From contig JBHIDJ010000007.1 of NCBI GenBank assembly GCA_046760105.1, positions 1 to 64,000 on the forward strand: 64,000 nt of DNA, read 5' to 3'. Below the pieces are notes generated by a model. The model saw only the letters and a program-made list of their open reading frames with translations, was not told the DNA's origin and ran no database searches. How positions within the stretch are numbered: the first letter of the stretch is position 1; every line of letters begins with the position of its first letter. Source of the stretch: JBHIDJ01 sp046760105. GTDB taxonomy: Bacteria > Pseudomonadota > Gammaproteobacteria > Acidiferrobacterales > SPGG2. Positions 9,011 through 17,945 of this stretch are shown one piece after another. Position numbers and translations under genes: made by a program.

Positions 9011-9153
9011 ATACAAGTTTCAAGATACAAGATACAAGTCACACATAAAGAAGCGTTTCCGACTGATAATATGCGGTACCCAGATGGCAGGAGGTCTACT
9101 TTCTTCGCGTCGCCGCTTTTTGTCTCGTATCTTGCCTCTTGTACCTTGCATCT
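9009..9153 (+). repeat. Heptad inverted repeat between proA and nadD
   Basis: The left arm 9009-9040 and right arm 9122-9153 are complementary at 25 of 32 positions. Units read GATACAA with period 7, so this is a sequence variant of the GTAGCAA copies elsewhere. The left arm begins inside the proA stop codon. The right arm ends 9 bases before the nadD GTG, leaving no room for a normal ribosome-binding site. Confidence 0.8.
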
Positions 9154-9162
9154 GCAGTTATC

Positions 9163-9804
9163 GTGATCGGCATCCTCGGCGGCACGTTTGATCCGATTCA
9201 CTATGGGCATTTACGCCCGGCGCAGCAAGTTCTTCGTGACGTCGGCCTTGATGAAGTCCGTGTGGTGCCGGCTGCCATTCCGCCTCACCGTATTACCCCG
9301 GTCGCATTGTGCCAGCATCGACTGCGCATGGTCGAGCTGGCGATGGTCGAATTCCCAGGCCTACGAGTGGACGACCGCGAAACGCGCATGGAGCAACCGT
9401 CTTACACCGTGCGAACGCTTGAGTCCATGCGCGCAGAATTTGGGGCGCGACCGCTTTATTTGCTCATGGGCGCGGATGCTTTCGATGGCCTCGAATCGTG
9501 GTATCGCTGGGAACAGCTTTTGGAGCTAGCGCATATTGTTGTTATGCAGCGCCCCGGTTGGCCGACGCTGAGCGCCAATACGGAATTGCCGGCGTGGGCA
9601 ACCACGCACATCTGCGGTGATAAAGTGAGGTTTTCTCAGCAAAGTGCTGGCTTCATTTTGTTTCAGAATGTCGATCCACAAGATATCTCCGCTTCACGCA
9701 TCCGTTACATGATCGCCAGCGGCGAGTCAGTCAAAGGACTAATGCCGAATTCGGTCTGGGATTACATTCGTAGCAACCAGCTTTACGGGTATAAAGACGG
9801 CTGA
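9163..9804 (+). CDS. nadD: Nicotinate-mononucleotide adenylyltransferase
   Basis: NadD adenylates nicotinate mononucleotide to NaAD in NAD biosynthesis. From GTG 9163 the protein is 213 residues and begins VIGILGGTFDPIHYGH, the expected family start, with the HxGH nucleotidyltransferase motif at H13-H16. The second motif, ISASRIR, is near the C-terminus. A TTG at 9139 would add 8 residues encoded by the neighbouring repeat arm and is less likely. The stop overlaps the rsfS start (ATGA). Confidence 0.95.
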   Translation: MIGILGGTFDPIHYGHLRPAQQVLRDVGLDEVRVVPAAIPPHRITPVALCQHRLRMVELAMVEFPGLRVDDRETRMEQPSYTVRTLESMRAEFGARPLYLLMGADAFDGLESWYRWEQLLELAHIVVMQRPGWPTLSANTELPAWATTHICGDKVRFSQQSAGFILFQNVDPQDISASRIRYMIASGESVKGLMPNSVWDYIRSNQLYGYKDG

Positions 9805-10151
9805 TGCGATCGCAGTCTTTGCTAAAGCTGGTCCGCGACATCTTGGCCGACGTTAAGGGTCAAGACTTACGCGTCCTCGATGTACGGAAAATTACAGATA
9901 TAACGGACTATATGGTCATTGTTAATGGGACCTCGGGCCGCCATGTTTTGTCCATGGCGGATAAATTAATTGAGAAAATGCGCGAACACCGGCGTAGACC
10001 AATGGGGATAGAAGGTGAGGATATCGGCGACTGGGTACTGGTCGATTTTGGTGACGTGGTTATCCACATAATGCGACCGCAAACGAGGGGCTTTTACAAT
10101 CTGGAAAAGCTTTGGGGTGGGCACGAACAGTCAAATGCTCTAAAAATGTAA
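9804..10151 (+). CDS. rsfS: Ribosomal silencing factor RsfS
   Basis: RsfS binds ribosomal protein uL14 on the 50S subunit and blocks subunit joining when nutrients are short. The 115-residue protein matches the family length, with DITDYMVIVNGTSGRHV near residue 30 and WVLVDFGDVVIHIM near 77. The ATG overlaps the nadD stop (TGATG reading), so the pair is probably translated together. rlmH follows after 72 bases, the common nadD-rsfS-rlmH order. Confidence 0.96.
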   Translation: MRSQSLLKLVRDILADVKGQDLRVLDVRKITDITDYMVIVNGTSGRHVLSMADKLIEKMREHRRRPMGIEGEDIGDWVLVDFGDVVIHIMRPQTRGFYNLEKLWGGHEQSNALKM

Positions 10152-10223
10152 AGATATAGCTCCGACGACAGCTCGCAGACGTTAGCATAAGGTACACCCC
10201 GTTTAGCCGGATGAGCTCACGCA

Positions 10224-10691
10224 ATGCAGATACATATTATCGCCGTTGGCCATCGCATGCCGGAGTGGGTTAAGGAGGCGTACAGTGAATACACGAAGCG
10301 CATGCCGGGGTCCTGTCGCCTGCGGCTTCACCAAATCCCGGCTCGCAAGCGGACCAAGGGTACTGATATCAAGCGTTTGTTGAGTGATGAGGGTGCGCGT
10401 ATTTTGGCCGCTGTACCGGACGGGTGCCGGATCATCGCTTTGGAACGCAGCGGCCAGCCGATAGACACCGATCAGCTTGTTGCCAGGCTGCAGAGCTGGC
10501 TCCACGAGGGGCAGGACATTGCGTTGTTGATCGGCGGACCAGAAGGGTTGGCCGAATCGTGTCTTGCCGACGCCCATGAGCAGTGGTCGTTGTCGCGCCT
10601 CACACTTGCACACCCGCTTGTACGCGTGTTGTTGGCGGAACAGTTTTACCGCGCCTGGAGCATTATCGACCGGCGGCCATATCATCGCTAG
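10224..10691 (+). CDS. rlmH: 23S rRNA (pseudouridine1915-N3)-methyltransferase
   Basis: RlmH is a SPOUT-class enzyme that methylates pseudouridine 1915 in helix 69 of 23S rRNA on assembled ribosomes. It has 155 residues, the standard length. The SAM-binding knot includes LLIGGPEGL near residue 104 and the C-terminal HPLVRVLLAEQFYRAW characteristic of the family. It lies downstream of rsfS, which also acts on the large subunit. Confidence 0.97.
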   Translation: MQIHIIAVGHRMPEWVKEAYSEYTKRMPGSCRLRLHQIPARKRTKGTDIKRLLSDEGARILAAVPDGCRIIALERSGQPIDTDQLVARLQSWLHEGQDIALLIGGPEGLAESCLADAHEQWSLSRLTLAHPLVRVLLAEQFYRAWSIIDRRPYHR

Positions 10692-10758
10692 CAAGTCGAA
10701 TGCTACATTCCAACGAACGGCTTAGGATGCAAATCCTGGAACCTGGGATTCTTGGTTA

Positions 10759-11343
10759 GTGGAAAAGATCTATCTCGCCTCCGCTTCGTCGCGCCGCCAA
10801 CAGCTGTTGCAACAGCTCGGAATCGACTTTGATGTGGTGGTGCCGGAGGTGTGTGAGCGGCAAGCGGCGAGCGAATCGCCAGCCGACTACGTGCGACGCA
10901 TTGCTAGCGAAAAGGCACGACAGGTTTCAGGTGTGGTGGCGCGCCGAAGACTCCCGCAACGTCCCGTACTCGGTGCAGATACGTGCATAATTGTCGATGA
11001 TCGGATTCTGGGCAAACCGCGGGATCGCGATGATGGGGAAACGATGCTCCGGCGCCTCTCGGGTCGTGAGCACAGTGTGTTAACGGCGGTGACGGTTCTA
11101 TCTGCGGGGGCCGAGTATACTGCCCTTAGCACGAGCCGCGTGGACTTTCGCGCGATTACAGATCGCGAGATTGCGCAATATTGGGAGACCGGTGAGCCGA
11201 CCGACAAGGCTGGTGCCTATGCATTGCAGGGGCGCGCCGCTGCCTTTGTCGCGAAGATCGACGGGAGTTATTCGGGTATTGTTGGGCTGCCGCTATATGA
11301 GGTAGCACAGTTACTGAAAAAGATTGGAATCGACCTGTTGTGA
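10759..11343 (+). CDS. maf: Maf-family nucleoside triphosphate pyrophosphatase (YhdE type)
   Basis: Maf proteins hydrolyse non-canonical or modified nucleoside triphosphates; the YhdE subgroup prefers dTTP and UTP. The 194-residue protein starts with the family signature LASASSRRQQLL and has the catalytic region VLGADTCIIVDD and the KAGAYALQG motif. The start is GTG. The neighbours identify it as YhdE, because maf-rng-yhdP-tldD matches the E. coli yhdE-rng-yhdP-tldD order. The stop overlaps the rng start by 4 bases. Confidence 0.95.
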   Translation: MEKIYLASASSRRQQLLQQLGIDFDVVVPEVCERQAASESPADYVRRIASEKARQVSGVVARRRLPQRPVLGADTCIIVDDRILGKPRDRDDGETMLRRLSGREHSVLTAVTVLSAGAEYTALSTSRVDFRAITDREIAQYWETGEPTDKAGAYALQGRAAAFVAKIDGSYSGIVGLPLYEVAQLLKKIGIDLL

Positions 11344-12803
11344 GCGAAGAGATACTGATCAACGTCACGCCGCAGGAAACACGCGTAGCGGTCGTAGAGA
11401 ACGGCGTGTTGCAAGAGCTTCACATCGAGCGCACACGCACCCGGGGTATTGTCGGGAACATCTATAAAGGGAGGGTGGTGAGAATACTTCCCGGCATGCA
11501 AGCTGCGTTCGTGGATATCGGTCTCGAACGCGCCGCCTTTTTGCATGCGACTGATTGTAGATCTGGCGCAAATGACGGGAGTAGCGGCGAAGAGCATGCG
11601 CCGATTCATGAATTGCTGCACGAGGGTGAGGAAATCATCGTACAGGTTGCCAAGGACCCATTGGGAAACAAAGGAGCACGCCTGACGATGAGCCTTACTT
11701 TGCCCGCGCGCTATCTGGTCTATATGCCGCTCACACAGCACATCGGAATCTCGCAGAAGATAGAAGATGAAAATGAACGTGAGCGCCTACGCGACCTTTT
11801 GAAGGCAGCGGCCGATAACGGCGCGGATGGTGGCTATATTCTGCGCACTATGGCAGAGACGGCGAGTGAGGAGGAGTTGAGGCATGACGTTCGCTACCTG
11901 CGCCGAGTCTGGTCTGCTGTGCAGAATCAAATGCGTGTGGTGCAACCGGGTATGTTGGTGCGCGCGGACTTGCCGTTGGCCATACGTGCTATGCGCGACC
12001 TGGTCAGGGATAACGTAGAGAAGATCCGGATCGACTCGCGTGAAACGTTCCAGAAGGCGTACGAGTTTGCACACGAGTTCGTTCCTGAGGTGGAAACGTG
12101 TATTGAATACTATCCTGGGGAACGGCCCATCTTTGATCTGTACTCGGTCGAAGACGAGATTCAGAAGGCACTGCAGCGCAAGGTTCCTCTCAAGTCAGGT
12201 GGTTACTTGATTATCGACCAGACCGAGGCTATGACGACCATCGATGTCAATACTGGAGCATACGTTGGTCGTCGCACACTCGAAGAAACGCTGTTCAAAA
12301 CGAATCTCGAGGCGGCCCAAGGGATTGCGCGACAGCTACGCCTGCGCAACATCGGCGGCATTATTATCATCGACTTTATCGACATGGCAGATGCCGAGCA
12401 CCGGCGCCAAGTGGTGCGAGCTCTCGAGAAGGCGTTAGCGCGCGACCGAACCAAAGCCTATATTGTTGAAATGTCAGCTCTTGGTCTTGTTGAGCTCACG
12501 CGCAAGCGTACGCGCGAAAGTCTGGAACGTGTGTTGTGTGAACCGTGCGCGGTGTGCGGCGGTCGCGGTGTGCTAAAAACACCGCAAACGGCATGCTACG
12601 AGGTTTTTCGGGAGATCTTGCGAGAAGCACGGCAGTTCGGAACCGACCAGTACCTGGTGCTCGCATCACAGGTAGTTATTGATATGTTGCTTGATGAGGA
12701 AGCGGATAGTCTTGCGAAGCTGCAGGAATTCATCGGCAAGCCCATTCATTTGCAGGTAGAACCGCTTTACCATCAGGAACAGTTCGATGTGGTATTAATG
12801 TAA
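11340..12803 (+). CDS. rng: Ribonuclease G
   Basis: RNase G is an endoribonuclease for 16S rRNA 5'-end maturation and some mRNA decay. The 487-residue protein has an N-terminal S1 domain (GNIYKGRVVRILPGMQAAFV near 38-57). It also has the catalytic DNase I-like region with MTTIDVNTG and IIDFIDMAD carrying the metal-binding aspartates. The zinc-link CxxC lies in CEPCAVCGGRG. It lacks the long C-terminal scaffold of RNase E, consistent with G. The GTG start overlaps the maf stop. Confidence 0.97.
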   Translation: MSEEILINVTPQETRVAVVENGVLQELHIERTRTRGIVGNIYKGRVVRILPGMQAAFVDIGLERAAFLHATDCRSGANDGSSGEEHAPIHELLHEGEEIIVQVAKDPLGNKGARLTMSLTLPARYLVYMPLTQHIGISQKIEDENERERLRDLLKAAADNGADGGYILRTMAETASEEELRHDVRYLRRVWSAVQNQMRVVQPGMLVRADLPLAIRAMRDLVRDNVEKIRIDSRETFQKAYEFAHEFVPEVETCIEYYPGERPIFDLYSVEDEIQKALQRKVPLKSGGYLIIDQTEAMTTIDVNTGAYVGRRTLEETLFKTNLEAAQGIARQLRLRNIGGIIIIDFIDMADAEHRRQVVRALEKALARDRTKAYIVEMSALGLVELTRKRTRESLERVLCEPCAVCGGRGVLKTPQTACYEVFREILREARQFGTDQYLVLASQVVIDMLLDEEADSLAKLQEFIGKPIHLQVEPLYHQEQFDVVLM

Positions 12804-12853
12804 TCGCTCGATGCGTCATCGTCACACGCGACGGTGGCGGCACGGCGGCGGCT

Positions 12854-15800
12854 ATGCGAAGAAAGTTTCATCGGTTTGCACTACATATCGGTCGCGGCAC
12901 CGTACACGTCGGTCGCTGGACCTGGTATGCAAGTGCGGTGATCCTCGTCATACTGGCGCTCGTTTTCACGGTTGTGCGCGTTGGATTGCCAGCGCTCGCA
13001 GAGAAGAAGGCCGAAATCGAAAAGTTCATCAGTGAAAAATCGAACTACCCAGTTCGCATTGGCAAGCTAGACGCCTATTGGCGCGGGTTGCGGCCCGGGC
13101 TGCGAATCGAAGACCTGGAGATCTTCTCATCCGCGGATCTGCTTCGCGCTGTTCGTTTCGGTGAGGTGCGTGTCAGCCTCGGTTTGCTACCCCTGCTCTG
13201 GGGCGAGGTGCAGATAGACAGTCTAGTCGTTGCAAGACCCAGTCTCGCACTCGAGCGACTTCTAGACGGTAGCCTGCGGGTCACCGGCTTTGCTCCGGTC
13301 CAGATCGCAGGTAAGGCGGGAGATGGCAAGCTCTTACGATGGTTGCTCCAGCAGAAGGAGTTGATTATCGAGGATGGCGAGCTGCAATGGTTCGATCACC
13401 TTGGAGAGCGGCGCGGCCTATACCTCTCTAGAATCAATCTTAACCTGCAAAACGATGCTGATCGTCACCAGTTCGGTATCAGCGCGCAGCTTCCGCGCAA
13501 GGTGTGCGGAGATTGCTCGCTGATTTTTGATATCACCGGCAATCCACTTCTAGATGAAGCGTGGAGCGGACACATTTTCCTAAAGGCGATCGGCCTAAAG
13601 CTGAACGGCATTCCTGCCGTAGTCCGTAGGACGTTGCCGGCGCAGCTTGCGGGAGAATTCGATGTCCAGCTATGGACCAAGTGGCAAAATGGGAAACTTC
13701 GATCGGTCAAGGGCGATGTCAGCGTAACGGATTTCAAATTGCCATTGAGACGTCTGAATCAGCTTATCGCCGTTAAAGAAGCACGCACCGACCTCGAACT
13801 TAAGACAAGCGGCGACCATTGGGATCTGAACCTAGAGAACTTGCGCTTGGGGCTCAGGGGTCCTGCCTGGACAGCCGGTCATTTGCGGATCGCACATGGT
13901 CCTAGCACTAACACAGTACGCATAGAGCATGTCAATCTTGATGACCTGACGGCGTTCCTCGTCGAAATTCATGGTAGCAACAAGCTACTTGGCAATCTGC
14001 AAGCGCTGCAACCGAGAGGCAAAGTGCACGCGCTTGAGTTGCGTATCGTGGGGGATGGAGCCAAGCTAGACGATTATACGTTGGAGGCGCAGCTTGAAGA
14101 TATCGAAACAAAACCGTTGCGAAAGATCCCGGGTGTTACGGGTGTCAGCGGGCACCTGTTTGCGCAGGGCCGGCACGGAGCATTTGTTCTCGACGCGCAT
14201 GACGTGATCTTGTCCGCCCCGCATGTCTTTCGTGTCCCGGTAAACGCCAGCTCTGTCTTCGGGCGCCTGCAATGGGTCATGCGAGAGCAGTATTGGCAGG
14301 TGACGGGTGAGGATTTGCGTGTTGTCGGTGATGACGGCCGCGGAACGGGCACACTGACGTTGCGCGTGCCCTACGACAGACGGACAAAACCTTATCTCAA
14401 CCTGCGTGCTGAATTCGGCGACGGTAACGGTGCGCACGCGAGGCGCTATACCCCCATCAATTTATTAACGGCGAAAACCGTTGCCTGGCTGGACCAATCA
14501 ATTGTTGCTGGTCAGGTGACCTCGGGGGAATTGGTTTACGACGGTAACCTCGCCGATTTTCCCTTCCGCGACGGCAGCGGAGACTTCGAGGTTCGGCTGC
14601 ACGTTGAGGACGGTGTCTTTAATTATTTGCCCGGCTGGACGCCGATCACCGGCATCGATGCTGACATCCACTTCAAGCGCAACCGGATGTTGATTACCGG
14701 CAATCAAGCGAAGATAGGGGATCTCAATGTCGACAATGTCATCGCACGCGCCGACGATCTGCGCAAGCGAGGGGATTCGATCGTGGAGGTGAGCGGCACC
14801 GCAGTGGGTTCGGTTACCGAGACGCTGCGCGTCTTGCGCCAAAGCCCCGTCGCACTGCGCCGCCGGGAATGGAAATCCTATCTCGATGTGGCAGTGGGTG
14901 CGACCGGACAGGGCGCTATCAACCTGCAGCTCACCATCCCGGTGCGCAAAGCAGCCGACTTCACCATGACGGGTGAGTATGTTGTGCAAGATGGCACCTT
15001 GGATCTCAAACTCGCAAGGCTCAAGGCGAAAGGCGTGCACGGACGGGTTGGGTTCGACCAGTCGGGGCCGACGACGGGCAGGCTGCGGGGACAGTTCCTG
15101 GGCGGGGAGGCGGATCTCAACATTACCGGTCAAGCGGGTGACCAACGAGACAAGACGCTGGTGTCCGGACAAGGGGTGTTGACCAGCGCCGGTATCGGCG
15201 AGGCGTTTGCGTGGCCGGTTGCAGATTACCTCCAAGGCACGGGCACATGGCATGGAACTTTGCGCCTGTCGCGGGGCATCCCACGCTTGCACATGGAGGC
15301 GGACTTGACAGCAATGACCAGTGGGCTGCCGGTACCGCTCAGTCGGCCTGCCGGCATATCGGAAAAGCTTATCCTGACGTCGCAAGACGTAGGCCGCGAG
15401 CGCCATGTCTTAAGCTTGCAGGTCGGTGATGTTATAAGCGGCAAGTTAGCTTTCGCCAGGCAGCCCAGCGGTTGGTTGTTGGCTCGGGGGAAAGTCGCCG
15501 TGGGGGAGACGAGCGTGCGTCTGCCCGAAACCAACGGCTTGCAGGTCAGCGCTCGTGCGGAACAAGTAGATGCGGATGGATGGTTGCGTGTGCTTGCATG
15601 GGGTAGCGTTGATGCAAAACGGCCGCCAGACTATTTAAACCGTTTTAGCGGTGAGTTTAGCTCCGTGTATTTGGTTAATCGCGAATTTGGCCCATTAAAG
15701 ATCGAGCTGGCGCGGAATCCCGAAAATTGGCTCGGTTGGCTAAAGGGTGATGCGGCCGACGGACAGATAAAGATTTCCCCAGCAACAAAGGCGTCTACTG

Positions 15801-16717
15801 CGAAGATAGAGCTTGACCTCGAGCACCTTGTGGTTTTGGCTAAGCGACCGACGCCCGAGCGCGTCCTCACGGATCCACGTACACTCCCAACCCTGGGGCT
15901 CAAGGTCAAATTGTTTCAATATGAGGACAAAAATTTAGGCGCGGTGGATTTTTGGGCCGTCCACACGACGCTCGGCTGGAAGGTCGTCCACTTTAACATC
16001 GTGCGCCCCGAGATGAAGCTATTCTTAAACGGGGACTGGTCGCTCGTTGTTGGTGAGCACTCAACTGAACTCGAGCTGCAATTCAGTACCTCCGATATGG
16101 GCGAGACCCTGCGAGCATTTGGATTGCCCGATCAGATGGAAGGAGGCAAAGTCGAATTAACGGCTGAGCTGTCATGGCAAGGTGCACCGATCGATGCGAG
16201 CCTTGCCACGCTCAACGGAACCGTCGTTGTTGCGGCCGAGGACGGGCGTTTCCTGCGCATTAAGCAAGGCGCTGGTCGCTTATTCGGTGCGCTGGATTTT
16301 AGTTCGATTGGCAAGTTCCTGACCTTGGATTTCGATCCCGTACTCGGAAAGGGTTTACATTTCAAGAAGTTAAGCGGCGATATTGCAATTGAAAACGGTG
16401 ACGCCTATACCCATAACCTTTACATGACAGGACCGGCAGCAGAGATTTCTTTCAACGGACGGATTGGATTTGCGGCGGAGGACTTTGACCTCGCCATGCA
16501 AGTGATTCCCCGCCTCGGCACCAATATTGCCATCTGGCAGCTGCTGGGCCCGCAGGTCGCGATCACGTTGTTGGCGATAGAGAAGCTACTTAAGAAGCAG
16601 ATTGCCAAGGGAACCCGTATCACCTATGAGGTCAAAGGGCCATGGCAGCAGCCGACAATCACCAGACTGGGATCACCTGCACCCGATTTTGAAGAAGCTC
16701 CAGGGGACCGGCGCTGA
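12854..16717 (+). CDS. yhdP: YhdP-family AsmA-like lipid transport protein
   Basis: YhdP is a large inner-membrane-anchored periplasmic protein. With TamB and YdbH it is thought to form hydrophobic bridges carrying phospholipids to the outer membrane. This one has 1287 residues, the family size, with one N-terminal transmembrane helix (about residues 22-42) and a very long repetitive beta-rich remainder. It ends in an AsmA-like domain (about 1140-1260: GAGRLFGALDFSSIGKF). It lies between rng and tldD as in E. coli. With mla genes eroded in this window (28634-29211), it may carry more of the lipid traffic. Confidence 0.92.
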   Translation: MRRKFHRFALHIGRGTVHVGRWTWYASAVILVILALVFTVVRVGLPALAEKKAEIEKFISEKSNYPVRIGKLDAYWRGLRPGLRIEDLEIFSSADLLRAVRFGEVRVSLGLLPLLWGEVQIDSLVVARPSLALERLLDGSLRVTGFAPVQIAGKAGDGKLLRWLLQQKELIIEDGELQWFDHLGERRGLYLSRINLNLQNDADRHQFGISAQLPRKVCGDCSLIFDITGNPLLDEAWSGHIFLKAIGLKLNGIPAVVRRTLPAQLAGEFDVQLWTKWQNGKLRSVKGDVSVTDFKLPLRRLNQLIAVKEARTDLELKTSGDHWDLNLENLRLGLRGPAWTAGHLRIAHGPSTNTVRIEHVNLDDLTAFLVEIHGSNKLLGNLQALQPRGKVHALELRIVGDGAKLDDYTLEAQLEDIETKPLRKIPGVTGVSGHLFAQGRHGAFVLDAHDVILSAPHVFRVPVNASSVFGRLQWVMREQYWQVTGEDLRVVGDDGRGTGTLTLRVPYDRRTKPYLNLRAEFGDGNGAHARRYTPINLLTAKTVAWLDQSIVAGQVTSGELVYDGNLADFPFRDGSGDFEVRLHVEDGVFNYLPGWTPITGIDADIHFKRNRMLITGNQAKIGDLNVDNVIARADDLRKRGDSIVEVSGTAVGSVTETLRVLRQSPVALRRREWKSYLDVAVGATGQGAINLQLTIPVRKAADFTMTGEYVVQDGTLDLKLARLKAKGVHGRVGFDQSGPTTGRLRGQFLGGEADLNITGQAGDQRDKTLVSGQGVLTSAGIGEAFAWPVADYLQGTGTWHGTLRLSRGIPRLHMEADLTAMTSGLPVPLSRPAGISEKLILTSQDVGRERHVLSLQVGDVISGKLAFARQPSGWLLARGKVAVGETSVRLPETNGLQVSARAEQVDADGWLRVLAWGSVDAKRPPDYLNRFSGEFSSVYLVNREFGPLKIELARNPENWLGWLKGDAADGQIKISPATKASTAKIELDLEHLVVLAKRPTPERVLTDPRTLPTLGLKVKLFQYEDKNLGAVDFWAVHTTLGWKVVHFNIVRPEMKLFLNGDWSLVVGEHSTELELQFSTSDMGETLRAFGLPDQMEGGKVELTAELSWQGAPIDASLATLNGTVVVAAEDGRFLRIKQGAGRLFGALDFSSIGKFLTLDFDPVLGKGLHFKKLSGDIAIENGDAYTHNLYMTGPAAEISFNGRIGFAAEDFDLAMQVIPRLGTNIAIWQLLGPQVAITLLAIEKLLKKQIAKGTRITYEVKGPWQQPTITRLGSPAPDFEEAPGDRR

Positions 16718-16726
16718 GGTGGGTGA

Positions 16727-17086
16727 ATGCAGCGTGCTATCAATGGTATGGTTGTGGCACCGATGTTGCAGTTTTTTGTATTGGTTGCGCTACTAACGCC
16801 GACTTCGCTGCTCGCGGAGCGCATAACCATCACCGCCGATCAGTGGGCGCGTCCGCGAAGTGGCGAAGCGATCGTCGGTCTCGCTGGCCTGAATAAGTTG
16901 ATCGAGGCGCTCGATAGCCGGCCGGACACCCACATCTTGATACGTCATGCGGCCGGCGAAAACGGGACCCTCTGGGCGGAAGAACTGCGTTCGTGGCTGG
17001 TGTCCTTGGGCGTGCCTTCACGTCGGATTACGCTCAGCGTCGGATTAGATCAGAACGACGCCATCGTCGTCGAAACTGGGCCATAG
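16727..17086 (+). CDS. Small exported protein of unknown function
   Basis: This 119-residue protein has a clear signal peptide (hydrophobic segment about 13-27, likely cleavage after SLLA). The mature part is about 90 residues and includes HILIRHAAGENGTLWAEELR and a stretch ending GVPSRRITLSVGL. The pattern of a beta strand, a helix with a conserved Trp, and GVPSRRI loosely resembles the alpha/beta core of OmpA-like peptidoglycan-binding domains, but it lacks their Asp/Arg signature. I do not recognise the family. It sits 9 bases after yhdP and 10 bases before the nitrilase gene, so it is very likely cotranscribed. Confidence 0.8.
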   Translation: MQRAINGMVVAPMLQFFVLVALLTPTSLLAERITITADQWARPRSGEAIVGLAGLNKLIEALDSRPDTHILIRHAAGENGTLWAEELRSWLVSLGVPSRRITLSVGLDQNDAIVVETGP

Positions 17087-17096
17087 GGTACAAACG

Positions 17097-17945
17097 ATGA
17101 CTCGAATTGCTGCCATACAAATGATTTCTAGCCACGATGTTGCAAGCAACCTCAGCGGAGCGGCGCGTTTGATCAGCCAGACCGTTGACGCCGGCGCCAA
17201 GCTGGTGGTGTTGCCCGAGAACTTCGCCATCATGCCCATGAAGGATGCGGAGCGTCTTACGGTGATGGAAAAGGCGGGCACTGGGCCGATTCAGGATTTT
17301 TTGTACGCGCAAGCACAGCAGCATCGGATCTGGCTTATCGGCGGGACTGTGCCTATCGTGGGGAGCCAAAGAAACAAACTGCATGCCGCATGTTTATTGA
17401 TTAACGATCGCGGTGAATGCGTGGCGCGTTATGACAAGATCCATCTGTTTGACGTCAAACTCGAAACCGGCGAGGAATATTGTGAATCAGCGACCATCGA
17501 GGCAGGTAAGGACATTGTCGTGACGGATACACCGCTTGGCCGGGTGGGACTTGCGGTTTGCTACGATCTGCGCTTTCCAGAACTGTTCCGCCAGATGCTC
17601 GATGACGGCGCCGAAATCTTTGCCGTTCCATCCGCCTTCACGGCGACCACCGGCAAGGCTCATTGGGATATCTTGGTACGCGCGCGCGCGATAGAAAACC
17701 TCGCCTTCCTAGTTGCTTCTGCGCAGGGGGGCGTTCATAGCAATGGACGTGAAACGCATGGAAACACTATTGTCGTGAATCCGTGGGGAGAGGTGCTTGC
17801 CCGTTTGGCCCAGGGGCCGGGCTTTGTGATCGCGGATATTGATCGTAAACGTATGCACGAGATGCGTAGTGGTTTGCCGAGCATCGAGCATAGGAGATTG
17901 AGACATGACGAAGGCGTTGCAAACGGCGAGAAAATCCCTGCTTGA
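17097..17945 (+). CDS. Carbon-nitrogen hydrolase, Nit family (probable deaminated glutathione amidase)
   Basis: This is a cytoplasmic nitrilase-superfamily amidase of 282 residues. The catalytic triad is visible as E41 (VVLPENF), K114 (RYDKIHLF) and C155 (AVCYDLRFPELFR). Nit1/Nit2-type members of this size repair deaminated glutathione, which is the likely substrate here. In many gammaproteobacteria the gene sits between yhdP and tldD, as it does here. Its 3' end overlaps tldD by 41 bases. Confidence 0.9.
   Translation: MTRIAAIQMISSHDVASNLSGAARLISQTVDAGAKLVVLPENFAIMPMKDAERLTVMEKAGTGPIQDFLYAQAQQHRIWLIGGTVPIVGSQRNKLHAACLLINDRGECVARYDKIHLFDVKLETGEEYCESATIEAGKDIVVTDTPLGRVGLAVCYDLRFPELFRQMLDDGAEIFAVPSAFTATTGKAHWDILVRARAIENLAFLVASAQGGVHSNGRETHGNTIVVNPWGEVLARLAQGPGFVIADIDRKRMHEMRSGLPSIEHRRLRHDEGVANGEKIPA

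Noticed and set aside
14498..15406. A 302-codon open frame on the minus strand inside yhdP
   Set aside because: It lies wholly within the well-supported yhdP gene, has no recognisable motifs and reflects the high GC content of the region.
17686..17698. Short GCGCGCGCG run in the nitrilase gene as a second contingency repeat
   Set aside because: It is only about six units, is not palindromic at its edges, and is ordinary Arg-Ala coding in a GC-rich gene.
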